DNA from: JANWYT01 sp034437555 | GTDB lineage: Bacteria; Chloroflexota; Anaerolineae; Aggregatilineales; Phototrophicaceae | NCBI GenBank assembly: GCA_034437555.1 | Contig: DAOTTQ010000070.1 | Coordinates: 1-64,000, forward strand | Direction of reading: 5' to 3' | DNA: 64,000 nt | Part shown: piece by piece, positions 1-7,967 of the stretch | Layout: every line of letters begins with the position of its first letter | Position numbering within the stretch: position 1 is the first letter of the stretch | Program-made: the position numbers and the translations under genes | The notes under the pieces: model-generated | Database searches by the model: none | Seen by the model: only the letters and a program-made list of their open reading frames with translations | Told to the model about the DNA's origin: nothing

Positions 1-117
1 GTTCAAAAAGGCATCTATAACAAGTGGATATGCTACAATACGATTTTTATCTTCATACCCATAAGCATGATTGCCCCACTGAAGATAGGGATTTCTATTT
101 TTATTTTCATTTCCCGG
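1..117 (-). pseudogene. Broken coding remnant at the window edge
   Basis: Read on the minus strand, 117 down to 1 is open for 39 codons and looks protein-like (for example NPYLQWGNHAYGYEDKNR), with no start codon. It is preceded by an in-frame TGA at 118-120. A second open stretch in another frame (about 180-120, GKGIEEIINSSRYLWYDR) runs into it, as a frameshift would produce. The family is not recognised. The 3' part lies outside the window, so this may be a frameshifted gene or a sequencing error rather than an old relic. Confidence 0.3.
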
Positions 118-241
118 TCATACCAAAGATAACGCGATGAATTGATTATCTCTTCAATACCTTTGCCAAAATGGGGGGATAAAATGGTAGGGTTTTTAAG
201 TAAAGTGTTGTTTCACAGCACGACACGAGACAAGAAAACCC

Positions 242-406
242 ATGACAGAAATTATACCACTGCTGATCTGCCTTGAGCCACACCTTTCATCGACGGTTTT
301 GCGCCAACTGCGCCATCTGATTTTTGCGATGCTATGTATCCCCAATCGCGCGACCCTGCTTGGACTACCGAGCTGGACAGAAAAAGGGGGCAGTTGCTAC
401 CCTTAG
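242..406 (+). pseudogene. IS4-type transposase N-terminal relic
   Basis: A 54-codon frame begins ATG at 242 and stops at TAG 404-406. Its sequence (LSSTVLRQLRHLIFAMLC, then NRATLLGLPSWTEKGGS) resembles the N-terminus of DDE transposases of the IS4 supergroup, which carry a 'GRVTMLGLSRWxxKGGSYRT' segment. The DDE catalytic region is absent: the frame stops right after GGSCYP, and 407-660 holds only short open stretches in other frames. I saw no clear terminal inverted repeats. Homology is inferred from memory of the family motif. Confidence 0.5.
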
Positions 407-666
407 CTCAGAGCAACGGGCGCGTTTTGCAATCACAGGTGCGCCTTTTGTGTGTGGCGAAAATTAAGACACCTACACAATGTGGGGCTTTTAGCAGGTA
501 TAAAAGCCCTTTTTGGGATACGGTTATGATGTGGGTTGTTGATGCGGAAATGTTGAAAAAGCCAAATTCCACAAAAATAAAACTCGTGGGAACTTTTAGC
601 ATGTGAGCATCGTCTTGATGATGTAATGCAAACAATAACTTTACAACAACCTTAGGAGAAATCGCA

Positions 667-1395
667 ATGATAACCACCACACTCAAACGTTTTGGAACAC
701 TCGCTTTAGCCGTTATTGCGGTTAGTGCCTTGCTTGTTGCCCCTGTTGGCGCACAAGAACCTACCACACGCACCGTCAATGTTACGGGCGTTGGCGAAGC
801 GTTTGGCATACCCGACACCGTCTCTATTTACTTGGGTGTAGACACACTGGATGCCAATGTGAGTGCTGCCGTTGCCCAAGCCAACCAAAAGTTAGAGTTA
901 ATTGTCAACGCCGTTAAAGAACTGGGCGTAGAAGCCACCGACATTCAAACCGCAAACTTCAGCGTATATCCCGAAGAACAATACAACCCACAAACGGGTG
1001 TATCTACAGGTGAACGTTTTTACCGCGTTCAACAATCGGTAACGATTATCGTGCGTGATATTACCAGAGCAGGTGAAGTCATTGATGCCGGGCTAAACGC
1101 AGGTGCAAATGCTATCAATGGCGTAAGTTTTGGTATTTCCGATACCAAAGCCCTAGAATCCCAAGCCCGCCTAGAAGCCGTTAAGGACGCAAATGCACGT
1201 GCTACCGAACTGGCAACCGCCTTTGGTCTTGGTTTGGGCAATGTAATCACCATCAGTGAATATACAGGCGCAACCCCTTATCCTGTAGACGCCCTCTACA
1301 CTGCTCGTGCCGTTGGCGGTGATTCTTCTACTCAGCTTAACATTGGGCAAATCACAGTTAGCATTGAAATCAACGTTACTTTTATCCTAGAGTAA
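667..1395 (+). CDS. SIMPL (DUF541) domain secreted protein
   Basis: This 242-residue protein has a signal peptide (basic MITTTLKRF, hydrophobic core, cleavage near VGAQE). A SIMPL/DUF541 domain follows over about residues 33-240: a TVNVTGVGEAFGIPDTVSI start, the central helix with AVKELGVEATDIQT, and an ITVSIEINVTFIL end. Family members are periplasmic or surface proteins (E. coli YggE, BP26); their biochemical role is poorly defined, with links to oxidative stress. AGGAGA at about 655-660 lies 6-7 bases before the ATG. It is a single gene on its strand, followed by a terminator at 1474-1509, and is convergent with the molybdate operon. Confidence 0.9.
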   Translation: MITTTLKRFGTLALAVIAVSALLVAPVGAQEPTTRTVNVTGVGEAFGIPDTVSIYLGVDTLDANVSAAVAQANQKLELIVNAVKELGVEATDIQTANFSVYPEEQYNPQTGVSTGERFYRVQQSVTIIVRDITRAGEVIDAGLNAGANAINGVSFGISDTKALESQARLEAVKDANARATELATAFGLGLGNVITISEYTGATPYPVDALYTARAVGGDSSTQLNIGQITVSIEINVTFILE

Positions 1396-1473
1396 CGACG
1401 AATTTGCTAAATCTTCTGCAAAATTAACACAGGGTTTGATGCGGGCAAAAACACGCCTCATCACCCCATCAAT

Positions 1474-1509
1474 AAAAAAGGACACTTCTCATAGGGGTGT
1501 CCTTTTTTT
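1474..1509 (+). terminator. Rho-independent terminator
   Basis: Stem of 12 bp (1474-1485 with 1497-1508), an 11-base loop, and a run of seven T at 1503-1509. It lies 80 bp after the SIMPL gene. The A-run on the left arm means it could also work on the minus strand. Confidence 0.85.
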
Positions 1510-1590
1510 GCATATGATATTGGCAACGTTTTTAGCAGAGATACGGTAAAATGACGTGAGTATCTACAAAAAAGGGGCAGGCTCGCTATA

Positions 1591-1704
1591 GTGACACAAA
1601 AAAGTTGGACACAAAAGTGCTTGTGCCTATTCTAACACCAGTTTCGGTTGTCTTGTCAAACAGTTTGCCTCATATTCAGCTGGGGTGAGATAACCCAACC
1701 GTTT
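1591..1704 (-). mobile_element. IS3-family insertion sequence relic (3' end)
   Basis: On the minus strand, 1704 to 1627 encodes KRLGYLTPAEYEANC and ends ...KLVLE-stop. This is the typical C-terminus of an IS3-family OrfB transposase (consensus 'H..LGYLSPAEFE'). Beyond the stop lies a terminal repeat-like end, forward TGACACAAAAAAGTTGGACA from 1592. Only this extreme end is left. It abuts the modB stop codon at 1705-1707, so a deletion or insertion event ended exactly at the transporter operon. Confidence 0.7.
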
Positions 1705-2556
1705 TTAATCATCGGGTTTTGGGGCTAACCATTGTGATAATAAAAGTGCGCTTAACGCCACCGCAACAAGGATAAGCCCCGTCCAAATAGCAGCGTTGAT
1801 GTCACGCTCAATGATGTTATAAATGAGCAAAGGCATGGTCTGGGTGCGCCCCTGTAAACTGCCTGCAAAAAGAATGGTCGCGCCAAATTCACCTAACGCT
1901 CTTGCCCAGCACAAAACCAGCCCTGCCCCCAACGCCCGACTGGATAGGGGAAAGGTAACAAACCAAAACAGTCGCCAGCCCCCTGCCCCATCCACACGAG
2001 CAGCTTCTTCTACCTCTTTAGAAACACTTTGAAAACCGACCTGAGCAGAACGAATATAGAAGGGCGCAGAAACAAAGGTTTGGGCGAGAACGACGGCGTA
2101 AAAAGTAAAGGGAAGCGCAATACCTAGTTCTGCTAAAGTGGAACCGAATAGCCCGCGCCTGCCAAATGTAATCAGCAACGCCAACCCCGCCACAGCGGGC
2201 GGCAACACAATCGGCAGTTCCACAAGCACACTCAGCAATCGCTTGAACTTAAAGTGTTTGCGTGCCAAAATATACGACAAGGGAGTTCCAAATAATACCG
2301 TGAGTGCTATGCTAAATAGCGTTGAGACAAAGCTAAGCCAGATGGCATCCGACACCGCAGAACTTGAAACACCCTCCCATGCTTGGCTAGAAATGCTACG
2401 CAAAATGAGCGCAAAAATAGGCAACACCAAAAACAACAACGCAACCGTTGCCATCCCCATCACCAACGCCGAACCAATGACAGAAGTCGCTTTCGCCCAA
2501 AAATGCGCAAGCGGTTGAACGACTTTTGGCTTAGGTTTCTTTTGGTCTTCTGTCAT
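1705..2556 (-). CDS. modB: Molybdate ABC transporter permease ModB
   Basis: This 283-residue inner-membrane protein of the ModB/CysU family has about five or six membrane segments. The ABC-permease EAA loop is clear (EVEEAARVDGAGGWRLFW...FP), followed by the family's ARALGEFGATILFAGS segment. It would form the channel for molybdate or tungstate delivered by ModA. It starts 55 bp after modA (TAGGA upstream of the ATG) and is third in padR-modA-modB. No modC ATPase follows: the stop codon is joined to an IS3 relic. The assignment rests on family motifs plus the modA neighbour; sulfate-type permeases look alike. Confidence 0.87.
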   Translation of the reverse strand: MTEDQKKPKPKVVQPLAHFWAKATSVIGSALVMGMATVALLFLVLPIFALILRSISSQAWEGVSSSAVSDAIWLSFVSTLFSIALTVLFGTPLSYILARKHFKFKRLLSVLVELPIVLPPAVAGLALLITFGRRGLFGSTLAELGIALPFTFYAVVLAQTFVSAPFYIRSAQVGFQSVSKEVEEAARVDGAGGWRLFWFVTFPLSSRALGAGLVLCWARALGEFGATILFAGSLQGRTQTMPLLIYNIIERDINAAIWTGLILVAVALSALLLSQWLAPKPDD

Positions 2557-2611
2557 GTGTTATTCCTAATATGGGGTCAAGGTCTAAGCGGTGTAGCGTC
2601 TACCCCGTACA

Positions 2612-3433
2612 TTATTCATTGGCGCACCCATGCTGCACTTTGGAAATACGTACCGAGATAAAGTTCCATTTTACCAGAATGTCTTGCCCCTCATCTGATA
2701 GCACATAGTCTAAAAATGCCTGCGCTAGTTCAGGATTTGCCGTGTTATTTGTGAGGGCAATTGGATAGGTAGCGATGGTATTGAGGTCATCAGGAATGGC
2801 AATCGTTATCACTTGGTCGCTAAGGTCGGGTGTAACATCAGACACATAAACAATACCCGCGTCTGCCTCGCCTAACGCTACCTTAGCCGAAACTTGGCGC
2901 ACATTTTGCTCTTCAGAAACCACGTTTGCCAAGACTGCTGTACGGTAGTCTTCGCCATACGCGGGGTCAGAAGCAAGGCGTTCCAGAAGTGTCTCGGTAT
3001 ACGTTCTCACAGGAACATCGGGCGCAGCAATCACCAATAACACCCCCCCATTCGCTAAATCACGTAGTGTTGTAATGCCTTTAGGATTGTCAGAAGGCAC
3101 AATTAACACCAGCCGATTTTGACCAAAGGTACGGAGCGAACCCGCAATGCGTCCCGATTCTTGCGCCACCTTCATCTGGACGGTATTAGCACTCGCAAAA
3201 GTATCCGCAGGCGCACCTTCGGCAAGCTGGTTAGCAAGGCTAGATGACCCGCCAAAATTATAAAGCACCTCTACGCCGTCATTTTCGGCTTCAAAAGCAG
3301 TCGCAATTTCTTCAAACGCATCTGTAAGCGATGAAGCCGCAAATACGATTAAGGTTTGGCTTTCTTGTGCGCTGGTAAACAGCGTTCCAACAAATAGCAC
3401 AATCGAAATAACCACTAGCGAAAGTTTCTTCAT
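2612..3433 (-). CDS. modA: Molybdate-binding protein ModA
   Basis: This 273-residue secreted substrate-binding protein has a signal peptide (MKKLSLVVISIVLFVGTLF, cleavage near TSAQE). The ModA signature follows: VFAASSLTDAFEEIATAF, then FNFGGSSSLANQL-like sequence, GAPADTFASA, and the C-terminal ALTNNTANPELAQAFLDYVLS stretch. It binds the oxyanion outside the membrane and hands it to ModB. AAAGGAG precedes the ATG by 9 bases. The last residues after ILVKWNF (SVRISKVQHGCANE) do not look like the usual ModA end and may be a locally altered tail. It begins 13 bp after the padR gene, so the two are co-transcribed. Confidence 0.9.
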   Translation of the reverse strand: MKKLSLVVISIVLFVGTLFTSAQESQTLIVFAASSLTDAFEEIATAFEAENDGVEVLYNFGGSSSLANQLAEGAPADTFASANTVQMKVAQESGRIAGSLRTFGQNRLVLIVPSDNPKGITTLRDLANGGVLLVIAAPDVPVRTYTETLLERLASDPAYGEDYRTAVLANVVSEEQNVRQVSAKVALGEADAGIVYVSDVTPDLSDQVITIAIPDDLNTIATYPIALTNNTANPELAQAFLDYVLSDEGQDILVKWNFISVRISKVQHGCANE

Positions 3434-3446
3434 AGAAAGTTCTCCT

Positions 3447-3980
3447 TTAAGATTGTAACGGATTTGAAACCAGCGTACAGTGTTCTATCCAATCTAGCAC
3501 TGCATCCAGCTGGGCAATAACAAGTTCTATAACTAACGCCCCTACGCCTTCCATTGTCTCTCTATTACGCACCAAATTTGCGCGTTCCTGCTGGCACACA
3601 TGGCGTTGGTGTTCAATAATGGGGTTTACCGAAACCCTCAAGAGCTGTGCAATATACAAACGACTTAAAAACTCGACACGTACACGGCGGATGCTTGCCG
3701 ATGGTGTTTGTGTGTTCAGCCAATTGTGTAGGTATAAATTGCCTTCTGGGGTGATGGCGTATTCGGTGCGTGTAGGCGCAGTTTCGGATTCTACTTGTTG
3801 TCCGTTAATACCGCCCTGTCGTTCCAGACGCTTTAGCACAGCATACAATTGGCTAGTGCTTAAACTCCACACATTCCCTAAGCGGTTAGGGTCATGAAAG
3901 ACTTCTAACAATTGATAGCCATGTTGTGGTTGGCGAGCAAGTAATCCTAAAATGGTTTCATCGGGAGTAAGTGCGCTCAT
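3447..3980 (-). CDS. PadR-family transcriptional regulator
   Basis: This 177-residue protein has an N-terminal PadR winged helix over about residues 5-85: ETILGLLARQPQHGYQLLE, then LSTSQLYAVLKRLERQGGI, and a wing ending TRTEYAITPEGNLYLHNW. A helical C-terminal dimerisation arm fills the rest. It heads the operon 13 bp before modA, which suggests it controls molybdate uptake in place of the usual ModE. An inverted repeat lies between its -10 box and its start codon (3985-4007), consistent with autoregulation. The effector is unknown. Confidence 0.85.
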   Translation of the reverse strand: MSALTPDETILGLLARQPQHGYQLLEVFHDPNRLGNVWSLSTSQLYAVLKRLERQGGINGQQVESETAPTRTEYAITPEGNLYLHNWLNTQTPSASIRRVRVEFLSRLYIAQLLRVSVNPIIEHQRHVCQQERANLVRNRETMEGVGALVIELVIAQLDAVLDWIEHCTLVSNPLQS

Positions 3981-3984
3981 TTTT

Positions 3985-4015
3985 ACCTATCCTATGGTGG
4001 AATAGGTCTATTATA
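3985..4015 (-). promoter_or_regulatory. Promoter -10 and candidate PadR operator
   Basis: On the minus strand a perfect TATAAT (4015-4010) is followed within 3 bp by an imperfect 23-bp inverted repeat with arms ACCTAT/ATAGGT (3985-3990 and 4002-4007). The repeat covers the expected transcription start and leads straight into the padR ATG. No convincing -35 box is seen. The operator role is an inference from position. Confidence 0.5.
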
Positions 4016-4175
4016 GCATGGAATACTTATAGCATAAGGGTTTTATAACACACAAAAAATGACCTTTACTCGCTTATAAACATCACCAATAATAAGACAA
4101 GTTTTCTGGATAACTGATTTTGGCAAGCAACAGCCAGCCACGCGAGATAAAAGTGACACTACATCAGGGCGTTAA

Positions 4176-4204
4176 TTGACTGTTTATCAGAAATCATATA
4201 CAAT
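4176..4204 (+). promoter_or_regulatory. Sigma-70 type promoter
   Basis: TTGACT (4176-4181), a 17-bp spacer, and TACAAT (4199-4204), upstream of the SH3/SGNH gene. A second TATAAT lies at 4213-4218. This sits 38 bp before the proposed CTG start at 4242. Confidence 0.6.
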
Positions 4205-4241
4205 TATTTCAATATAATATAAATTGTAAAGGAAAACAAAC

Positions 4242-5399
4242 CTGAAACCTGTAACAAGTCGTTTAATCATCGTTGTTATGGCAATCCTGTTTTCATTTTC
4301 ATCATTGGGAACATTAGCACAAAGCCTTGAGGGGCTTGTAGTAGCTTCCACATTAAACGTCCGTAGCGAACCCGTCGTTGACCCTGCAAATATTTTAAGC
4401 AAAATTGCATCGGGGGCAATTGTCATAATTGAGGGGCGCAACGAAGCCAACGACTGGCTTTACGTTCGTACTCAAGATAGCGGTGTCGCGGGTTGGGTTG
4501 CCACTCGTTATGTTCAGTTTGATGCCAGCCAATTAGGGAATATTCCTGTAACGGCACAGTCTGGCACAGCGCAATCTGGCACGATTTCTGCGCCTGTTAC
4601 AAACATTCCAGCAGCATCACTGTCGCTGGTGATGGAAACACCCATTTTTCATAACATGGCTACAGGAACAGTATATGATGTTTTTTCGCGTGGTCAACAA
4701 CTAGGGAACAATGCCCGTGCCTTTATGAAAGTGGGCGATAGTGTAACAGCGACCCAACCTTTCTTAATCGGTTTTGGTAACGGCAATTACGACCTTGGGG
4801 GCTATGGTTCTTTACAAGCCACCATCGACTTCTTCTCTGTATCACCCGTTAAAAACGTCGCTAACTCGTTTATGCAAAACAGCGTTGCTGCCGTTAATGG
4901 TTTTGTGTCTGGGGCAGTGTTTGATGGCACATGGTCTCCTGAATACTGCGGAAGGCTTGTACCGCTTCAATGTGAATATGATATTGTGCGCCCCAGCGTG
5001 GCTGTTGTTATGTTTGGTGGGCAAGATGTGCGCCTATTTGATGCCGCATTCTTCCAAACCAACATGGAAAGAATCGTCGTAGACCTTAAAGCCTTAGGGG
5101 TTATTCCGTTACTATCTACCTTCCCAATGCACGCCAGCTATCGCTATGAGCAAACTATTCAGTACAATACGATTGTAATTAGCATTGCAAACAAGCATAA
5201 TGTGCCACTTATCAACTTTTACCGTGCGCTTCAAGCCCTTCCAGAAGGGGGTGCGTTGGTTCAAGACCCCGTACACCTTACACAAGGCGAAACGTACTTT
5301 AGTTTTAATGGCGAAGAGACGTTGTATGGTGTAAGCCTGCGAAACTTCCTTACGCTTCAGGCGTTAGACACGCTTAGAAGCAACGTTTTGCAACGATAA
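4242..5399 (+). CDS. Secreted SH3 and SGNH-hydrolase-like protein (copy 1)
   Basis: Secreted protein with a bacterial SH3 domain (from LNVRSEP to AGWVATRYV) and a C-terminal SGNH/GDSL-type domain. The domain has KVGDS (nucleophile block I), FGGQD where GxND is usual, and DPVHL near the end for the Asp-x-x-His pair. The Ser/Asp/His triad is retained, but the block III Asn is Gln, so activity may be altered. I placed the start at CTG 4242: AAAGGAAA lies about 9 bases upstream and the added residues (KPVTSR) give a normal signal peptide. The first ATG, 4278, has no ribosome site and no basic n-region. It is paralogous to the proteins at 5467 and 7964. SH3 domains often bind cell-wall glycans; the substrate is unknown. 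Confidence 0.8.
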   Translation: MKPVTSRLIIVVMAILFSFSSLGTLAQSLEGLVVASTLNVRSEPVVDPANILSKIASGAIVIIEGRNEANDWLYVRTQDSGVAGWVATRYVQFDASQLGNIPVTAQSGTAQSGTISAPVTNIPAASLSLVMETPIFHNMATGTVYDVFSRGQQLGNNARAFMKVGDSVTATQPFLIGFGNGNYDLGGYGSLQATIDFFSVSPVKNVANSFMQNSVAAVNGFVSGAVFDGTWSPEYCGRLVPLQCEYDIVRPSVAVVMFGGQDVRLFDAAFFQTNMERIVVDLKALGVIPLLSTFPMHASYRYEQTIQYNTIVISIANKHNVPLINFYRALQALPEGGALVQDPVHLTQGETYFSFNGEETLYGVSLRNFLTLQALDTLRSNVLQR

Positions 5400-5414
5400 G
5401 CACCGCAATCCCAC

Positions 5415-5440
5415 ACCCGCCAATGCAACCATTGGCGGGT
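5415..5440 (+). terminator. Hairpin terminator
   Basis: A perfect 11-bp stem (5415-5425 with 5430-5440), CAAC loop, followed by only TTTA. It lies between two same-strand SGNH genes, so termination may be partial. Confidence 0.5.
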
Positions 5441-5466
5441 TTAGCGAATAGGTCAAAACAAAGATT

Positions 5467-6834
5467 ATGAAGTATCTGTTTACCGTCCTGATGATTATCT
5501 TTCTTGTACTGTCAACAGGATGCCAGCCAGGCGTGATTATTGTTGTGACGGCAACCCCACTTCCATCGCCCATAACCACTCATACCCCAACACCAAGCCT
5601 AACGCCCGAAGTAAGCTCCACCCTACTAACAGGCGCGACTGTGGTCACAGTGCCACCAATTGCTATTCTTGTCAGCTCCACCCCTACCCCATTATTGGCA
5701 CGCCCCACCGCGCTTCCTTCGCCAGTACCCAATCTTGCACAAGCAATTGTTGAGGCAACACAAGAGATTATTCCCACAGCAGAACCCACTACCGATGCGC
5801 CCGCAGATGCCGAAGTGCCAGAATATGGCGACGGGCTACGCCTGCGCTCTGTACCCGGCTTATCTGGAGAAGTATTAGACACACTGACTATAGGAACTCA
5901 ATTGCGTTTTATCGGGCGCACCAGTGACGGCGGATGGTTTCAGGTGATGACACCCGATGGCAAAGCAGGCTGGGTTTGGGGCGCATACTTGCGTATCTTT
6001 TCGGATGCAAACGCCGTGCCTATTACAGGTGAAACAGTTCAAAACCCAACAGTCCCTGCGCCTAACGGAATTAGCGTGGTTTCGGGCATATCTAGCAATG
6101 CACGACAGATTTTTGAGCGTGGTCAGCAAATGGGCAATCGGCGCGATGTGTTCTCTAAAGTAGGCGATAGCCTGACTGTTGCAACCTTTGTTTTGTACCC
6201 GTTTGGGTGGGGAAGCTACAACTTAGGGGTGTATCAACACCTTCAGTCTGCCATTAATTTTTTCTCCACGACCAATGCACGCGAGGGCAATTCGTTTGCG
6301 AACATTTCTCTTACGGCAGATAATGGCTGGACTACCCGCGACGTTCTAAACCCCGCAAAAGCAGGGGGAGGCATTTGCCAGGCAGGCGAAACACCCCTAG
6401 AGTGCGAGTATCGCGTGGTTAAGCCATCGGTTTCGCTCATTTTAATTGGCACAAACGATGTTGCCGTAGTCCCTGTAGATGAGTATCGCAACAACCTTCA
6501 GCGCATTGTACAAATTAGTGTTGATAAGGGTGTTATCCCTATCGTCAGCACCATCCCCAACCGCAGTGGCTTTGACGTATCACCCTATAATCAAACGATT
6601 GTGCAAATAGCTGCCGCCAATAGCATCCCACTATGGGACTATTGGCGAGCGATGCAGGTGCTACCCAACACGGGCTTATCAAATGACGGGGTACATCCCT
6701 CTTTTCCCTCGCCAACAGATTTTGCAATGTCGGCAAATTTTAACGGAGACAACCTTAACTATGGGTATGTCATCCGCAATTTAACCGCCCTTGAAGTGCT
6801 AGATGCCGTGTGGCGACAAATTTTATCGTACTAG
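5467..6834 (+). CDS. SH3/SGNH-hydrolase-like lipoprotein (copy 2)
   Basis: This 455-residue lipoprotein has a signal peptide ending in the lipobox LSTGC (Cys at about residue 19). A long Thr/Pro/Ser-rich linker follows, then an SH3 domain (LRLRSVPGLSGEVLDTL to AGWVWGAYL) and a C-terminal SGNH domain. The SGNH domain carries KVGDSLT, LIGTNDV and NDGVHPS, so the Ser, Gly-x-Asn-Asp and Asp/His motifs are all present. It is probably an esterase-like enzyme tethered to the membrane outer face. The start has only weak Shine-Dalgarno support. Its stop codon overlaps that of the convergent gene at 6831. It shares the RGQQxGN...KVGDS...YDLGxY layout with copies 1 and 3. Confidence 0.82.
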   Translation: MKYLFTVLMIIFLVLSTGCQPGVIIVVTATPLPSPITTHTPTPSLTPEVSSTLLTGATVVTVPPIAILVSSTPTPLLARPTALPSPVPNLAQAIVEATQEIIPTAEPTTDAPADAEVPEYGDGLRLRSVPGLSGEVLDTLTIGTQLRFIGRTSDGGWFQVMTPDGKAGWVWGAYLRIFSDANAVPITGETVQNPTVPAPNGISVVSGISSNARQIFERGQQMGNRRDVFSKVGDSLTVATFVLYPFGWGSYNLGVYQHLQSAINFFSTTNAREGNSFANISLTADNGWTTRDVLNPAKAGGGICQAGETPLECEYRVVKPSVSLILIGTNDVAVVPVDEYRNNLQRIVQISVDKGVIPIVSTIPNRSGFDVSPYNQTIVQIAAANSIPLWDYWRAMQVLPNTGLSNDGVHPSFPSPTDFAMSANFNGDNLNYGYVIRNLTALEVLDAVWRQILSY

Positions 6835-7967
6835 TTTAGTTCACCGCAAATACGCCACTCACCCTCTTCTTGGGTAAGTTCAAAACCGCGCAAAGCCCAT
6901 TCACGGTTTTGCCCGTTATAGGTGGTTTGAATCACGCCCTCACAAGACACTTGAGCGGTGTCTGTGGTGGTATTGGCTAAACAGTTTACATTCTTCAATT
7001 CTGCATTCATAGCACGAAAAGATTGTGACTGAATCATGGCTTGCAAGTCCCATGCGGCACATGACAAGTCTTGCATATCAGCGGAGCTAGAGCGTGTACG
7101 CGCCTCAAGATAACGATACACCACATCTTCAGGCGTGCCAGCATCCACAATTACAAGCGCAAATGGTAAGCTTTCTAGGCGTGTTTCAGCTATTTCTACG
7201 CGCTCTAGCCCGTCAGCAGTCATTATTAGGCTTTCGCCTGCCACCAACGTTTCGGGTTCATCTAGTAGGCTAACCACCACATCCCCTTCTGTAACGATAA
7301 TTTCTAGTTCAGAGGTTTGGTCGCTAATGCCTACAAACACAGTGGCTCCATTGGCTTGTATACTAACACTGTTCAGGGTTATTTCTGCCTCGCCTAAAAC
7401 GCTAAATAACACCCCAGAGTCATTACATCCTCCAGATGAAACAAGCGCAAATTCACTTAGGGGTACAGATGCCTCATCATTACCCTTAACAATCAACGTA
7501 TCTAAATCACCCCCAACCACCACAAGTTCGGCAAAAACCCATGCGCCTTGTACCAGATGAAACCATTGCCCATCTGCACTCTTGCCATCTGCCTCTACAA
7601 CCGCCCCTGCTGGCAAAGTTCCCGCCAACGCAAAATCTCTCCCTGCGCCTTGTCGAAGGTTCAGCTCAAAGCTGTTTGCATTCGTAACACTCACCAACAT
7701 GATAGGGCTTTCTACAGGTGTAAGAGTAGCATCACCCATCACAGCCAACGTTAAACCACCCGACACTTTAACCAGCGCAGGCGCACTAATGCTCTCATCT
7801 CTTAATAGTAGCGTCTCGGCATTGGGTGTACACCCTTCCCCAACAGCAAGGCTACGGCATTGGGTTTTAAGCGTTTCAACGAGAGCCTCATCAAAGACGG
7901 GGCAAGCCTCTTGAGCCATAGCAACGGGCGCAACACACAACAGAAAGAAGCAAAATAAGCGTTTCAT
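6831..7967 (-). CDS. Secreted SH3-like domain protein of unknown function
   Basis: This 378-residue protein has a clear signal peptide (MKRLFCFFLLCVAPVAMAQ). An SH3-like module spans about residues 90-150: ELNLRQGAGRDFALAGTL, then GQWFHLVQGAWVFAE. A beta-rich middle resembles FecR/cupin-like folds only loosely. The C-terminus (about 285-378) looks like a small alpha+beta domain with four Cys. Its ATG overlaps the stop of the upstream SGNH gene (ATGA), so translation is coupled. Function is not recognised; I infer a role with the neighbouring surface hydrolases. Confidence 0.7.
   Translation of the reverse strand: MKRLFCFFLLCVAPVAMAQEACPVFDEALVETLKTQCRSLAVGEGCTPNAETLLLRDESISAPALVKVSGGLTLAVMGDATLTPVESPIMLVSVTNANSFELNLRQGAGRDFALAGTLPAGAVVEADGKSADGQWFHLVQGAWVFAELVVVGGDLDTLIVKGNDEASVPLSEFALVSSGGCNDSGVLFSVLGEAEITLNSVSIQANGATVFVGISDQTSELEIIVTEGDVVVSLLDEPETLVAGESLIMTADGLERVEIAETRLESLPFALVIVDAGTPEDVVYRYLEARTRSSSADMQDLSCAAWDLQAMIQSQSFRAMNAELKNVNCLANTTTDTAQVSCEGVIQTTYNGQNREWALRGFELTQEEGEWRICGELN

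Noticed and set aside
334..606. 90-codon plus-strand frame
   Set aside because: It overlaps the transposase stub in another frame, lacks a good ribosome site and has no protein-like pattern.
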